Below, in pieces: positions 46,193 to 58,009 of a DNA stretch of 64,000 nt. The stretch spans positions 1 to 64,000 of the forward strand of contig JAODTK010001321.1 of the NCBI GenBank assembly GCA_026419785.1, given 5' to 3'. The notes beneath the pieces were generated by a model that was given only the letters and a program-made list of their open reading frames with translations, did not search any database and was not told where the DNA came from. Numbering within the stretch: position 1 is the stretch's first letter; every line of letters begins with the position of its first letter. A program made the position numbers and the translations under genes. Source of the DNA: Sclerodactyla briareus (Eukaryota; Echinodermata; Holothuroidea; Dendrochirotida; Sclerodactylidae).

Positions 46193-47040
46193 ACCAAACA
46201 CTGGAAAGATTAACATGTTTTAATACAATTTGGTTTCCTCGCATTTTACAATACTTGACCAACTAAGTGAAAAAATTATTACGTACGTTTAGAAGACACC
46301 AAAAGTGACCTTTTTCCACTTGGTGATGAAGTGTTGTAACAAACAAGGGAATCAAGGTTTAAAAACATGTTATTGTTGTGTCGCAACATATCTGTAAGCA
46401 AATTTATAACAATTTGACAGTATACAGTTCGATACATGAATCATGCTGTGTTGGTGTCTTTTTATTGGAAACGTAGCCTACGTAACACCTAAAGCCAACT
46501 GCAAGATAGTAAATGATAAAGTCATTCATAGACATGTCATTTGGGGTATTTCTCTCATGTTCATCATAAAGCTGAACAAAAATGCAAGCATCACTTTTCT
46601 ATGTTTAATCTAAAGACTATTTTTTTCAAATGTCCCACTTTTGTTGCCAAGTATTGTGGCCTTGTACCGTGATACAGGGGTGATTATTGTCCATCCGCGA
46701 AAATCTAGTAGGCCTAGTCAAGAGACTAGCAGTACAGTCAGTCTGTCATCACTTGTATTTGCCAAAAATGCTGACTCGTGTTTCCTTCTTGTTCTATTTT
46801 TTTCACATTCTCTAGCAGGAGGTAAATATTTCCCATTCGATTATAGATTTCGCTGCAAGCTGTGAATATCGCAGACCAGGCGGCAACGGGTTCGGTACGG
46901 CAACATTTGCTGAACTTAGAAAGGATACTAGTTTCACATTTATTTAGGCCCTGTTATATTCTATTGTCTATATTCCATATGTTCGCAGTCGATAATGATA
47001 GTTTAATTGTCGATGCTGGTGTTAATTTTCAAATTTGGTC
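46193..47040. other. Mostly unique AT-rich sequence
   Basis: No exon, RNA or repeat is supported. Plus-strand frames of 62-74 codons near 46.64-47.05 kb are at chance length. Confidence 0.4.
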
Positions 47041-47044
47041 AAAA

Positions 47045-47365
47045 TTTTAGGGGGGACGGACCCCCCACTCTGAATTCTTGGGGACGCGTTCCCCCGACCC
47101 CCCCCCCCCCCGCTGCGCCGCCTATGGTGGCGCAGCTAGGATTTTTTCAGTGGGAGGCGGCTGGAGGAGGGGGGAGCTAGAGCAGTGGGCGTCGCCGACT
47201 TGTCGTCTTGGGAGGGGGGCACAGGGAGACGAGAATGCTATCTGAGCGAGCGCCCCATGTTTTGCACGGAGCGCACACGGAATTTTTTGATAGTAAAGCC
47301 CCCAGGTGTCCGGAAATGGCCTTTCCCGGGCGTTCCATGATCATTTTGTGATCACAATTTTGTAA
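47045..47365 (+). repeat. Repeat family W, fragment with G/C runs
   Basis: 'GGGGGGACGGACCCCCC', a 12-C run, 'GCGCCGCCTATGGTGGCGCA', and 'CCCCCAGGTGTCCGGAAATGGCCTTTCCCGGGCG'. Confidence 0.5.
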
Positions 47366-48020
47366 TCAGTGGAAAAATTTGACATTATGCCAGACCTCCG
47401 TCTTATCGTTGCCCCGACTTTAACTTTTCAGCCAGAATGATCAACGATTGCTGCGCCATACTACTCTCGACCAGTGCGCGAGAAGATTTTCAGAGCACAT
47501 CTGAGAAAAAATCATATCCCGGCAGAAAATTGACATTTAGCCAACTTTACCTTTACTGTCCCAATCATGATATAACGTTATGCCATAGACTAATAGAGAG
47601 CAGGCAACTTCCGAGTGGTAGTTCCCTGGAGAAAGCACGCGCTTAAAATGCAAGCAGTCTGATAGCTAGGATACTGCAGTTCAAAATTGCACGTGGTTGA
47701 GAGAGGAAGAAACGGACAAGAGGCTAAAGGGTTTAGTATTCCAAACGAGGTTGATTGTAGTTGTCAGGTTCAATGAGAATGTTGCTGTATATATTTTCAC
47801 ATCACAGATATGTATGAGCTAGGGGCTAATGAGGAAGAAATTTACAATATAGCGCTGAAGAGATGTCGGGAGAGGGAGAGCAACGGGACGAAGCACGAAC
47901 GTAGTACACCTATATTATTAGTGCAAATTTGGGACAATTAGGCTACTGCCTTTCTTGTCATGAAAAACCAAAAATTAGCTAGGTCTATGTCAAACTGGTC
48001 GTCTATTATACTGACTACAG
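47366..48020. other. Unassigned sequence
   Basis: Nothing recognised beyond chance-length frames. Confidence 0.4.
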
Positions 48021-48025
48021 AATAA

Positions 48026-48167
48026 TTTTTCTCTCGAAAATTACAAATCTCATTGGGGGGGGGGGGAGGGGGGAGGGGCACGAGCCCCCTCCCCGAAAAA
48101 AACCTGTGCCCCTCTCCCCGTTTTCCCCCCCACCCCCATGATGAAATTGTAATTTTCGAGAGAAAAA
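48026..48167. repeat. Perfect 21-bp inverted repeat around G- and C-runs
   Basis: The 21 bases at 48026-48046 are the exact reverse complement of 48147-48167 (core CTCTCGAAAATTACAA). Inside lie a G-run (48055-48067), 'GGCACGAGCCCC' and C-runs. The arrangement fits a small foldback or MITE, or a strong hairpin. Confidence 0.6.
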
Positions 48168-48719
48168 ATCGGCCTATTCTGTCCCACTGGGCTGGAGTAC
48201 TTCATATGGACGTTGATTCAATATCTGATCGTAGAGACAGCATCGGTAGGTGAGTGTTCACACAGAAATTTCGGATATGAAGCCACCCAGATGTTAGACA
48301 TGGCATTTGCTGCCCAATCTTCCCCGATCTTTTCACAGCCTTAGAGTTTGTAGGGGCGGAAACATTGAAATTGTGAGCTTGTCATTATCCGAATATAATT
48401 CGCAATCTCAAAATTTGCCCTGAATTCCATTGAAGTTGACGAAAAAAACCACCATTTTTATGTGGGCACTCAGTAGTTTTTTGTGTAAACATTTTTCACT
48501 TTCGCTTTCACCCCGCTCCGCGACTTCTCCCATTCGTCGCCCGAGTTGCGCTACTCGATCTCAACTTGACAGTAGGCACTGCGCGGATGCCTGTGACAAG
48601 GGGGTTGCCCTACCATTATGGTCAATCCTTTCGCAAAGGGATGTCAACATGATTTATGTCGAAATGTAGTTCAACCATGCCTCATAGCGAGTTTGTGGCG
48701 GATCCACCGAACTCATTGT
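48168..48719. other. Unassigned sequence
   Basis: A W-like phrase ('AAGCCACCCAGATGTTAGACATGGCATTTGC') occurs near 48280. No gene is supported. Confidence 0.35.
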
Positions 48720-49165
48720 TAACCCCATGCCTTTTTTCCCCATATGCCTGTAGTGGGTGGGGGAGTTGGGGGCTTCCGGCCCCGATCCGTATATTTTATC
48801 ATCCGGGATACCGAAGCTGAGGAGTAACACTGATTAGACAACGAGAAGAGTGGGAGTCGGGTGGGGCTAGTGCTAAAATTGCGGGAACATTCCTCGGCAC
48901 GGTTTATATGACTCACAATAGCCTAGTTTTTTGGTTTACTCTCGTATATCCACCCATTCCCTCTCTCTTATTCCTCTTTCTCTCCCCCCTCCCCTTCTCT
49001 TTTCCTTCTCCCTTTTAATTCCTTTCCTCTTTCTTTCTCGTCTCCCGCTTCTTTCTCTCCTCTTCCCCGTTTTCTTCTGCGTTTCCCCCTCTTCCTTTTT
49101 TTTCCTCCTTCTCTATCCGGGGGGCGCGCGCCCCCAAAGCCCCCCTGGATACGCGCCTAAAAGCA
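48720..49165 (+). repeat. Repeat family W, copy with CT-rich core and GC hairpin
   Basis: Collinear with 31710-32190: 'GTAGTGGGTGGGGGAGT', 'GTGCTAAAATTGCGGGAACAT', CT-rich tract 48950-49110, then 'GGGGGGCGCGCGCCCCC' (49119-49135), a self-complementary block, and 'CCCCCCTGGATACGCGCC'. Confidence 0.55.
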
Positions 49166-49379
49166 TATGATTTTTGCAACCCCACCAGGTCGTTCCACTT
49201 GTTTCGTTAGAAAGTACAGTTGGCAGCGATTGTTCAAACATCTCTTCAACATTCATGGTTTTGTTTGGAATCAGTTCATACGCATCAAAAAAATATTGGT
49301 TATTGAGAGGATCGTACTAGATTTTACCTTTTGTTTTATACAGATTTGTCTGGGGGCTTAGCGGATTTTTATATGTTGA

Positions 49380-50345
49380 CATAGCCACTGTTCAGCCTCT
49401 AATAATTCTTTCGACCACGAACGTTCATGACTCGACCTATGATATTCGGGGCGATATTTTTTGAAATTGGAAAAATGGGAACGTGGGCATAAGAAATCCA
49501 TGACTGGGTCATCTAGGATGGAGTAACTGGATGATGAAAGTGAGAAATTTCGCCCAGCTCCCAACGAAGGGCACTTACTGCCCTGTGCGCAGCAAATTTT
49601 GGGCAGAAAACCATCACAAATTCAGAGCCTAAAATCGCATCTAAAGACGTGTGAAAATCAAATCCAAAGGGTCGAAGGTATGGGAGAGGGGGATCAGGGC
49701 AGACTTGCCGCACACCTTTTTCTGAAGATGAGAAATTCGGAGGAAAGATGACAAAATTCAGTACAATTTGGGCCCGCGAAAAACGCAAAAGTGAAAAGCA
49801 AATGGCAAATTTTGCTGATCACTGCGACTTCCCCAATTGGCAAATTTGTCGGCCCCCCTACCCCTAAATTGGAGTGTCCCGTATCCTATGCTGGCGGTCC
49901 TGCTGTGGAGGTAAGAATAACACTACTCCCGAGAAAGTCCTACTTACTGCCCATGGAGCTCAGGTACAATTTTGGCAGAAAATCACAAGATCCTGAGTAC
50001 AAGTCGCATCTAAGAAAAATGCAAACTTATTTCTGGAACGAAGGAGTGTTTTAAGGATGTCATAATGATCATTGCATCAGAATTGCTCTACCTGGAAGCA
50101 AACATTGTAGGAGGAGGGGGGCTTGGCCGCCCTCTGAAAAGTGAGATTTTAAACTTACTAAATCTTACCGCCCTCGATTCGATTTGGCAAGAAGGCGGTA
50201 AGATTCCAGAGCATCAAATCGCATCTAGGACATATGAAAATGCGAATTAATATTTCTGGAACTGACTGAAGTGAGTGTTTTGTGGAGTGCTACATTGCAC
50301 CTAATTGCATCTACTACCACCGTAAAATGCAAAAAAAATCCCCAG
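49380..50345 (+). repeat. Degenerate tandem array around 'AAxTCGCATCTA'
   Basis: Units at about 49550-49670, 49920-50040, 50150-50270 and 50280-50340 share 'TTACTGCCC', 'ATTTTGGCAGAAAA', 'AAATCGCATCTAxGAC' and 'TATTTCTGGAACGAA'. Unit length is roughly 200-350 bp with deletions. Confidence 0.5.
50161..50205. repeat. 12-bp perfect stem-loop
   Basis: AATCTTACCGCC (50161-50172) pairs with GGCGGTAAGATT (50194-50205) around a 21-nt loop. It lies inside the tandem array and its role is unknown. Confidence 0.6.
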
Positions 50346-51367
50346 GGGTGGGGGACATCTCCCCTTCGCCCCTTCCTCGGCTCCGTCATCAAACTTCAGC
50401 CCCCCCCCCATCCCCGCCCGCGCAAAATAACATTCCTACGCACTATTTTAATGGAACAGAATTGAGGCCACAAGAGAAGTGGAAATTATAATTTTTGTCG
50501 CCATAGGCCAAACATTGGTATGCCCATGTTCGGCTAATTTCCCTCCCCAAATTTTAAATACCGATCCGATACTAGGCTGTAAGGCCCATATCAACCCGAT
50601 AACCTATTCAGCCCACACTAATAAAACACTACGTAGTCAGTGTGCATGGCTACGTACTCGAGTGTTGAGTTTCATGCAGTTTAGCCCATTGTTCGTTTTG
50701 ATTCCCACGCCTGGGAATTTTGTAGCCATGGCGATATTACGTGACGGTCACATAGGCCTAAGCTATTAGTATTTTCGCAGCTTTCTGGCTGGGTATCTAT
50801 ACGAAATTCTAAGCCGTCGCAAATTCAGTTAACTTCTGACTGGCTAGCCCAATACTACTCGGAAACCCTGTATAGCCTAACTAACATTGCTTGTCGGAAA
50901 AATCTCACAGGTTGTTGAAACGACTGTGCTGAAGCTATTCGCACAATTGGCGTAGCAGACTAATTATCATAGGTTTTCACTCCTCTTTCGGGTAGTCCGA
51001 TTATCCACCCGTTCCTGCCTATCTCCTTTACTGATAAAAAAAAATAACGCAATCCCTACCTACTGAGACAAGACCATGTTCGAATGCTTTGAAATTGCAA
51101 CTCTTTCACACCTCTGCCAGAAGGAACAAACACAACGCCCGAGGCATCGAAGGGGAGGACTTTTTTCATCTCAATCACCGCAACTTCTTCCGTTATGTTA
51201 TAGGCGCGACACGTCCCTAATTTATCTGTACGACATTTCTATGGCACCAGTGTGAACACTCCATCCGATCAATTTAATCGCGAGTCCTCAATACGATTTA
51301 ATTTAATTGAACTCTCTCATTACCACATGACATCATAGGCACCTCAACTTAAAACGCAATTATTGAC
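50346..51367. other. Mostly unique sequence
   Basis: A C-run (50400-50409) and short frames only; no supported gene. Confidence 0.4.
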
Positions 51368-51525
51368 ACAATTGTAAGAGCGTCGACCTTCCACCCGGGA
51401 GAATTGATTCGAATCCCGTGGTCATTAATGGTATACTGTTGCCTTCTCACTGGACGGGCAGCGCAAGAGATTAGGGCAGGACAATTTGAGACCTCTGGTC
51501 GGGTGTCTGTGTTAAATGTTTAGTC
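51368..51525 (+). repeat. tRNA-derived SINE
   Basis: 'TTGTAAGAGCGTCGACCTTCC' followed by 'GATTCGAATCCCGTGG' resembles the 3' two-thirds of a tRNA, with the pol III B box GATTCGAATCC at about 51406-51416 and a weak A box about 40 bp upstream. Non-tRNA sequence continues ('CAGCGCAAGAGATTAGGGCAGGA'). A functional tRNA is unlikely because the acceptor stem is not formed. Confidence 0.5.
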
Positions 51526-51754
51526 CTTGAATAAATTGCGTTTATTTAAGGAGTTAACAGCAAAAAAAATAGAACTGGGTTTATTGCAAGTGGGGATATA
51601 CAAGTTGGCGGTCCTCCGCCAGCGGTGTCTGTTTATATTTTGGGGAGATGCAAAGGCCTGGTCATTTGGGGGGGGAGCGAGGGGTGATCACGTAGGTCAT
51701 CCCCAACACACAATTTGGGGATGGTAATCCCCCACCACCGTGATTAACCCTAAT

Positions 51755-52090
51755 GTGACTTCTTTCTGGCTGCGAGCTCTTGCCTCGTGGGTAAGTGATT
51801 AGCTTGCGGATTTGAAATGGAAGTTCAGTCAGTTTAGCAAAAAGAAACAATGCAACATGTTTATTTATATTTGCTGCTGCCAATACCTATAAAATAGAGT
51901 AACGTCGCATTCCCACAATATGAATGTACAGAGTTTAATCCGAGAAATGACAGAGAGGGCAACTTTTTATTTTCATATGATCATATGACTTCTTTTGGCC
52001 TGCAAGCTCGGCCATCGTGTGTAAAAGGTGATCAGTTTGGGACCTTGGAAGGACCCTGAGAGTTCCGTCAGCTTAGCAAAATCAACCATT
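51755..52090. repeat. Direct duplication of about 100 bp, 225 bp apart
   Basis: 51755-51845 and 51985-52085 share 'TGACTTCTTT', 'GGC(T/C)TGC(G/A)AGCTC', 'GTGATxAG' and 'TCAGTCAGTTTAGCAAAA'. On the minus strand both read FAKLTEL, then KLIT, then RSH, in comparable frames. Confidence 0.45.
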
Positions 52091-52237
52091 CTTGACTGGA
52101 CGCTTGCTAAGCAGATCCGAGGGTTTAAGTGAAGGTAAAGACATATTGAAAGTCTCATTACTGATGTTACGCCATCACACTTTGATGCGACCTGTTCATT
52201 GCCTGCTCCTTGTCAACAATCCCGACTTTGACAGATC

Positions 52238-54450
52238 ATGCTATAGAAGGATTCCAAGAGAAACATATAGGCCCATGCGCTGGGCGCTTTATGCCAGAAG
52301 GCCCAACTGCTTCTTGTCTCGATGGGGTCTTGGCGTTATTTGTAATGAAGACTCCCTTTGGAGTCAGCAATATTAGCCCCAACCCCCCCCCGCCAAACAC
52401 ACAGGGGTCGTAGAGCTACGAGTTGGTGACACAGCGACAGGGTACACCACTCTTCGAAAGTTCAGGACGGGGGCGCAGTGGGTGCGCATCTTTGTGTGTG
52501 TGCGTGTGGTGTGTGGTGTGTTGTGTGTGTGTGTGCATTCAAAAATTTCATGTATATGTCGAGCTCCAGCTCAAAAGAGTAGAGTTCACTGACCCCAGAA
52601 GTGAGCTCTTGCGCGAGATTTTGTTGTTCCTCATAAGCAAAAATGGGTGGGCCCCGTGTACCAGCGCGGGATTATGTGTCCGCGACCGTGTAGACAGCCT
52701 AAAAAATTGGTGCTCGCGAATGTATGGGGAGGGGGGGGCCTGTTTGTGGCATGTTGTGGGCTTCGAATTGTACGTACTTTCCTATGTTCTCACACAGACA
52801 CCAGATATATCATACTAAGTCCTGTTCAATACAAAATGTTTTTTCTCTGGGCGGATTGAATCCACGTAAAACCCACTGCACTCATCGCTCTTCCCTGCCC
52901 GGCCTTATACCTCACCCCAGGTCTATATTACCCCCCACCAAAGGCCTATTCGCCCTACCCGTAGGGGGGTGGGGTGGACACCTATACTTGAGATGGCGCC
53001 GGGTGAGGCCGGCTTGCCTTAATACCTCTCTATACCCTCATCATACCTACCCTCGATGCATTATTCAATTCCATTTCCAACGTCACTGGCTGGATTTTTT
53101 CTTCACGTACTGTTTCGTCTCGACTCGTTTTCATTCCCACAACCTTTCTCTCCCTCATTTTCAGTTTTTTAGGCCTTCGAGTTTTCCGGTTTAAGGTGGT
53201 CTGGATAATATCTAAAGTACGCTGGTACCGATCAACGGGAACTTAGTTGACCCCTGTAGTCCAGAGGTCATATAGGGGAACCACTGATACACCTGGATGC
53301 GATATTTTACTTGAATACCACGAAGGTTTATGATTTCTTTGCCAATACGAAACGCTAAGAATATTGCGCATCGAGCCGTTCTTCTTTTCGGGAAGTAGGC
53401 CAATCCTGGCGCCTCATATATCAATTAAAGATAATTGTTCTAAAGCTAATTAGTGAACATCGAACCAAATATTAACCTTGAAATATTCTCGACAATTCAT
53501 TTCCATTTTAGAGGCCCATCACTGTTTTTCGAACAGTAAAAATTGGTGCGTGTCTTACTCAAACTTTTCGGTAAATTTTATCTAGTTGTTTAGGTGCCCC
53601 TGAGAATTTTTATAAAAGCAATTATAAGGGAACTTCAGAGATCTTTTCCCGATCTACCATATCAATCATCAAGATAATCACGTGGAATTTGGGTCAATTG
53701 GTGTATCTTTCCCCCCCCCAGACCCCCCCCAAAACCGTAGTCTTCCATTCAGGTTTCCTCCAGTACACTTATAACATTTTACGCAGCCATCTGATCGGAA
53801 ACCGGTATACAATTTTCGTGCAGATATTGATCCATGGCACCTTTATTGTCCCCCTCGATTTCTCGTCGGGTGAAACTTCCTCCCCCCCCCCCCCTCCCCC
53901 CAAACCCGTCAGGCCGCAACACCCCCCCTCTCACTGGCTACGCCACTGTCTACAGTGGCGCCCGCGCCGTGGTGCTCGAACGTATCCAATCCAAATTTTC
54001 TTACGAGGCTACGCCACACCCACCTGCCCCATGCATGTCAGTCCATCCAAGATTGGCTTGATACTGATTCCATCCTGATACCGTCGACTCCTCATAAATG
54101 ACCTAATTTTCCAATTTGTGAATCTACTTGTGGTAATATTCGTCGTTATATTGTTGCTATGGATACTCATATTTTCTTCTCGTGGCCTATTTTATTCTTT
54201 TTTTCCCAGACTGTCCCTTTTACCATGGATACCCGGTGATCTTTGTGCTCTATTTTCACTTTTTGTTTGTTTACAGTGTAACAATTTTATTACAAAATGT
54301 GGTTAGGAATAAACCCCATCACATCAAGAATTTGAGAGGACTGGGAAATCATTACTCAGTATACTGTGACACAGTGTCTGAAATGTAGATATAAACGAGA
54401 ATACCTCACATCCATATCATACAATTAATGAACAACACATGAAAACAACA
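52238..54450 (+). repeat. 2.1-kb dispersed element, copy B (left arm of inverted pair)
   Basis: Starts 'TAGAAGGATTCCAAGAGAAACATATAGGCCC' and runs through 'CGATGGGGTCTTGGCGTTATTTGTAATGAAGACTCC', a TG run, 'GAGCTCAAAAGAG', 'GGCGCCGGGTGAGGCCGGCT', 'ACCACGAAGG', 'GTTTAGGTGCCCC', C-runs, 'GGCTACGCCACTGTCTACAGTGGCG' and 'TGGATACCCGGTGATCT' to 'ACAACAAATGTGGC'. From 52311 on it is collinear with the reverse complement of 58010-60098. Open frames up to 156 codons inside are not conserved between copies. Confidence 0.7.
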
Positions 54451-54963
54451 AATGTGGCAATCACTGACTACGAAAAGATAAACCACACACGAATATCCCA
54501 TTTTTATCCTACAAGTGTAATATAAGAAAATCGTCGGAGGGTAGCTTTGTAACAAATCCACAAATTTCAGGGCACTGGAACTCCTTTAGGCTTGAGTCAG
54601 TATGCTGTACACAGAAAATTATCATTAGGCAGAAAGTAATGCATATACACCCGAAAAAATAATTTAACAATACCCTTCAAACCGACAAAAAATTAAATAA
54701 CCCAAAAATATCCATTTCCTCCTAAAATGTTAAATAGGACAATAGTCGGGAGTAGCGTTGCATGAATTAACAATCAGGCACTGGTGTCTTTGTAAAGTTT
54801 GTTAGGCTGAATAAGTAAAAAATCAAAGGAGCATACAGGAGTCCATGCCTGAATTTGTGATTTGTTACAAGCTCCCTCCGACTATTTTCTTATATCACCT
54901 TTTAGGGATAAAATGGAATTCTTGTGTGGTTTATCAGTGTTTCGTATTCAGTGATGCCACAGC
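54451..54963. repeat. Inverted pair of the 40.5-41.6 kb array unit
   Basis: Near 54490-54600 'CCTACAAGTGTAATATAAGAAAATCGTCGGAGGGTAGCTTTGTAAC' is the reverse complement of the unit present in plus orientation at 54845-54960 ('GTTACAAGCTCCCTCCGACTATTTTCTTATATCACC'). Confidence 0.5.
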
Positions 54964-55095
54964 AGGCCCCTGCGAGGGGGGGGGGGTGCTGGGGGTGACT
55001 GGCAGCACCCCCAGATTTTCTGACGTGGTGCGGAGCACCCGTACCGATTTTCAGGTCATTGTGTCAGCACCCCTGTCGATTTTTGAGCTTAAAAA
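54964..55095. repeat. GCACCCCC-rich segment with 10-bp hairpin
   Basis: GGGGGTGCTG (54982-54991) pairs with CAGCACCCCC (55003-55012); further GCACCC words follow at 55036 and 55069. It resembles the edge of a dispersed element. Confidence 0.45.
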
Positions 55096-55119
55096 GGCTT
55101 TCATTGATCAATAATTTGA

Positions 55120-55355
55120 CGAATGGTGGTATCCCGGTTTTTCGATCAGCTTGCTGCCGTAAGTTGTTATTCAGTGTATTGAGCAATTGCATGGAAGATA
55201 TCCTAATATGACCCCAAAATTCCCTTGATATTTTGCATGATTGATCCGAAGGTATTGGAAAAAGATCCTCTTGAATTTCCTATAATTTTGTTTTCATAAA
55301 ATCCTCAATGGCCACCTAACAACTTGATAAATACCGAAAAGTGAAATTTTTCAAG
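55120..55355 (-). repeat. 2.1-kb dispersed element, copy D (partial)
   Basis: Matches 58640-58850 in the same sense: 'GGTATCxCGGTTTTxxATCAGCT', 'AAGTTGTTATT', 'TGGAAGATA', 'GACCCCAAA', 'GGAAAAGATC' and 'CCTAACAACTTGATAAA'. Confidence 0.6.
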
Positions 55356-55784
55356 AATTTCATCTGTAATATAAAATGTACGTATTTGTATTTTGGCTCC
55401 CAGGCACTCTAACGTCAACATTCACCATTGGGAGGGGTTTGCACATTGGCCAGGCATTCCCGTCCTTACCGGTAGTGGAAGGTTCCAGTGTAAGGTCCTT
55501 GACATCTTCAGCAATTTTGTTTCTTTCGCCGTAGTTTTTCTTTTGTTAATCTTGGTGTAATGGACGTGAACATGGTTTAGTCATTAGCAACTGCCGGTTT
55601 TTCCGAGTGTCTGTGAGGCCTGATTTGTTTGTTAAAAATTTCTTTGTACGTTTCGCGCCAACTGATGACATTCTGCTTGGACGGGCACTCACCATACACC
55701 ACATACCTACCCCTAAATAGCCTACCACGTTCACAGCCGCGTCTTTTTTACGGCGTAGTCGGAGTCCGCACGGTTCCCGACAAC
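55356..55784. other. Unassigned sequence
   Basis: No supported feature. Confidence 0.35.
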
Positions 55785-55880
55785 TCCCACCGACAATCCC
55801 ACCCTGAACAATTCCCGCCCCATGTCCGTTTAGGGGGGAATTGTCCTGTTGGTAAATGTCGCGGGTGGGATTGTCCGTCA
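55785..55880. repeat. Inverted words CAATCCCACC / CAATTCCCGCC and their complements
   Basis: CAATCCCACC (55794-55803) and AACAATTCCCGCC (55807-55819) face GGGGAATTGTCC (55834-55845) and GGGTGGGATTGTCC (55863-55876) in mirror order, giving a two-segment hairpin. A transposon end is plausible. Confidence 0.5.
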
Positions 55881-56575
55881 CGGGGCATCACACTGATCTA
55901 GCATAGGAACTAACACCGTATGCAAGGGGGCCTACACATAACGAATTTTCAATCAACATGTTATTCTTAAAAAATAGAATCACTACTATGGGCGTCGAGT
56001 CCCAGGGGGGGGGACAGGGGGCATGTCCCCCCCCATTCTTTTTTGGTGGGGGACAAATACCGACTATCCCTCTCCCCCCCCCCCCATCTTTGCGGACTGG
56101 CGAAAAAAAATCCTATACTCATATGTACCAGTACGGCCCAAACAAAAATGTCTAACTCATATTTTCTATTAGATTTTTTATTTTTTTTTGAGAAGGCCGA
56201 GTGCAAAAAAAAATCGCGCTGCGCGCGCTGTATCCTATCTTTTTCCGTTACATGTAATAATACAGTGGCCCACTGTACAATACCTTTGTCAGATCCTGGC
56301 AAATATGACTTTGTCCACACATGTCTCTTCAAGTGTGGTAAACATATAGGTAGGCCACGAGGAGATTTGGTTTAGGACTTGATTCATGTTGCACACCCTC
56401 CCCCCTCCCCACTACAACAATGGTCGAATCCAACTGCATTTTCTTACCACTGCACTCAGTTTAGTCTACTTCTAATCCTTATTGTTAAATTGGCTTCGTC
56501 AGCCTGACGTGCTGTTTAAAAGAAGATGAAAGCTATAGGTAAGAAAAAAAACAGGGCAGGGGATCGGCACATTAG
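55881..56575. other. Mixed sequence with G/C-run element edges
   Basis: 'GGGGGGGGGACAGGGGGCATGTCCCCCCCC' style runs at 56005-56035 and a C-run near 56077-56089 resemble W-type edges. No gene is supported. Confidence 0.35.
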
Positions 56576-56579
56576 TATG

Positions 56580-57540
56580 GAGGTTTACAAGATGACCTTG
56601 GGAATATACAGCCTCCAACCCAATTGGAAGGCCCTCGATGGAAAGATTCTAAGACATGGTACGGTAGGAATGGAGGACCACGATGAAGAAAGTATGGATT
56701 AACACTGATCTGTTTCCGGAAATTAATGCAATTCGATACTGCCATAAATCGCAGGAAGTGCCGCTCCCTGCAACCTGGGGAGGGGGGGGGGTGGGGGTGG
56801 TTCTGTAAGACTAGTTCCTTTGACGGTTTACGCGTCAACCTGATGGTGGGCGAATTGTAATGAATTAAAGCGTAGATCAGTTCCTTCAAGAGTGTTTCTT
56901 GAGATATACATTTCAGAAATTTATTGGCAATTTTTGGGAAGTTGCTTTCTGCCATAAGACATGGGAGTACCGTTCCGGGCAATCTGGGGGATTTGTAAGG
57001 CTCAAAATGTCCTTGTACCAATACGAGACCACTGATTCTGGCCCAAATGTAATGAATAAAACAAATCAGAGCGGGAATTGCCGTTTCTGCAAGATGAGCG
57101 GGTCTGTCAAACGTAAAATTTCTTGTACGCTAGGCGTCCCACTGATGGTGGCGGCTGGCCCAAATTGGAAGGATTACATATCGAGCAGTTCCTTCAAAGA
57201 GTTCTAGAATATGAATTTCTGAAATTTATGACAATTAGGGATGTTGCTTACTGCCATACGGTCGGGAGATGCCGTTTCTTCAATCTGGGGGGTCTGTGAA
57301 ACTAAAAAAATTTTTCTTGTACGCAAACGCGTCAACAACCGACGGTGGCTCCGAATTGTACGGCATAAACATTGGTCGTTCCTTAAGAAGGTCTTGAAAT
57401 AGGAAAATCGGGATGGAAGTGATTGACGATTTTTTTTAGTTATGTGCTTACGGCATATGACCCAGAAAGTGTCGCTCCGCAATCCGGAGGAGGGGGGGGG
57501 GTGGTCGTAAGACTATTTATCTTGTACGGTAAGTGATAAT
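56580..57540. repeat. Tandem array of units of about 200-290 bp
   Basis: Four or five units share 'TACTGCCATAxGxCxxGGxAxTGCCGxTxCTGCAAxCTGGGGG', 'GTCTGTxAxACTA', 'TTCTTGTACGxxAxGCGTC', 'GATGGTGGC' and 'AGTTCCTTCAAxxxGT'. A 149-codon minus-strand frame (56572-57021) inside is not kept in neighbouring units. Confidence 0.6.
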
Positions 57541-58009
57541 ATGAAAAGCAGGACATTTTCAGGTCATTGGTCTAGTATAAAACAATTTTGCATCTTCGAA
57601 ACAGCCAGAATTCCCAAAAGGGGACGATGGACACTCCCTTCCCTGATACCCTCACTGACGGCGATCCATAATGGGGACCCTGAGTTAACTTTTCCCCCTT
57701 ACACCAGAACCTGGCGGCTACCCCGCTGTTCACTGTTATTTTGCTTTTGCTTATGGTCGCCCTTGCCTCGTGCTGCTAATTAACAATTAGGGTCCGTTAC
57801 CGCGGGTACAATCAGGGTGTACTGTCTAATCTGATCCACGCTATTCCGCGATAAATAAACCTATAAAAAAATTTAAAAATTTGCAAAAGAAAAACTCATG
57901 AAAAATGAAAATGACGAAATGATAGGTTTTGTTGTGTTGGGGGTAGGTGAGTTGTCTTTTTTGTTCAGAAGCGCACCACCCCAGTATAAAAATCGTTCGC
58001 AGGGGCCTG
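57541..58009. other. Unassigned sequence
   Basis: No supported feature. Confidence 0.35.

Noticed and set aside
51368-51430. Functional tRNA gene
   Set aside because: B box and part of the arms are present, but acceptor stem and A box are poor; better explained as a SINE.
52724-53194. 156-codon plus-strand frame, longest in the window
   Set aside because: Lies inside dispersed element copy B; the corresponding frame is not open in copies A and C.
56572-57021. 149-codon minus-strand frame
   Set aside because: Spans two units of a tandem array with no frame conservation.
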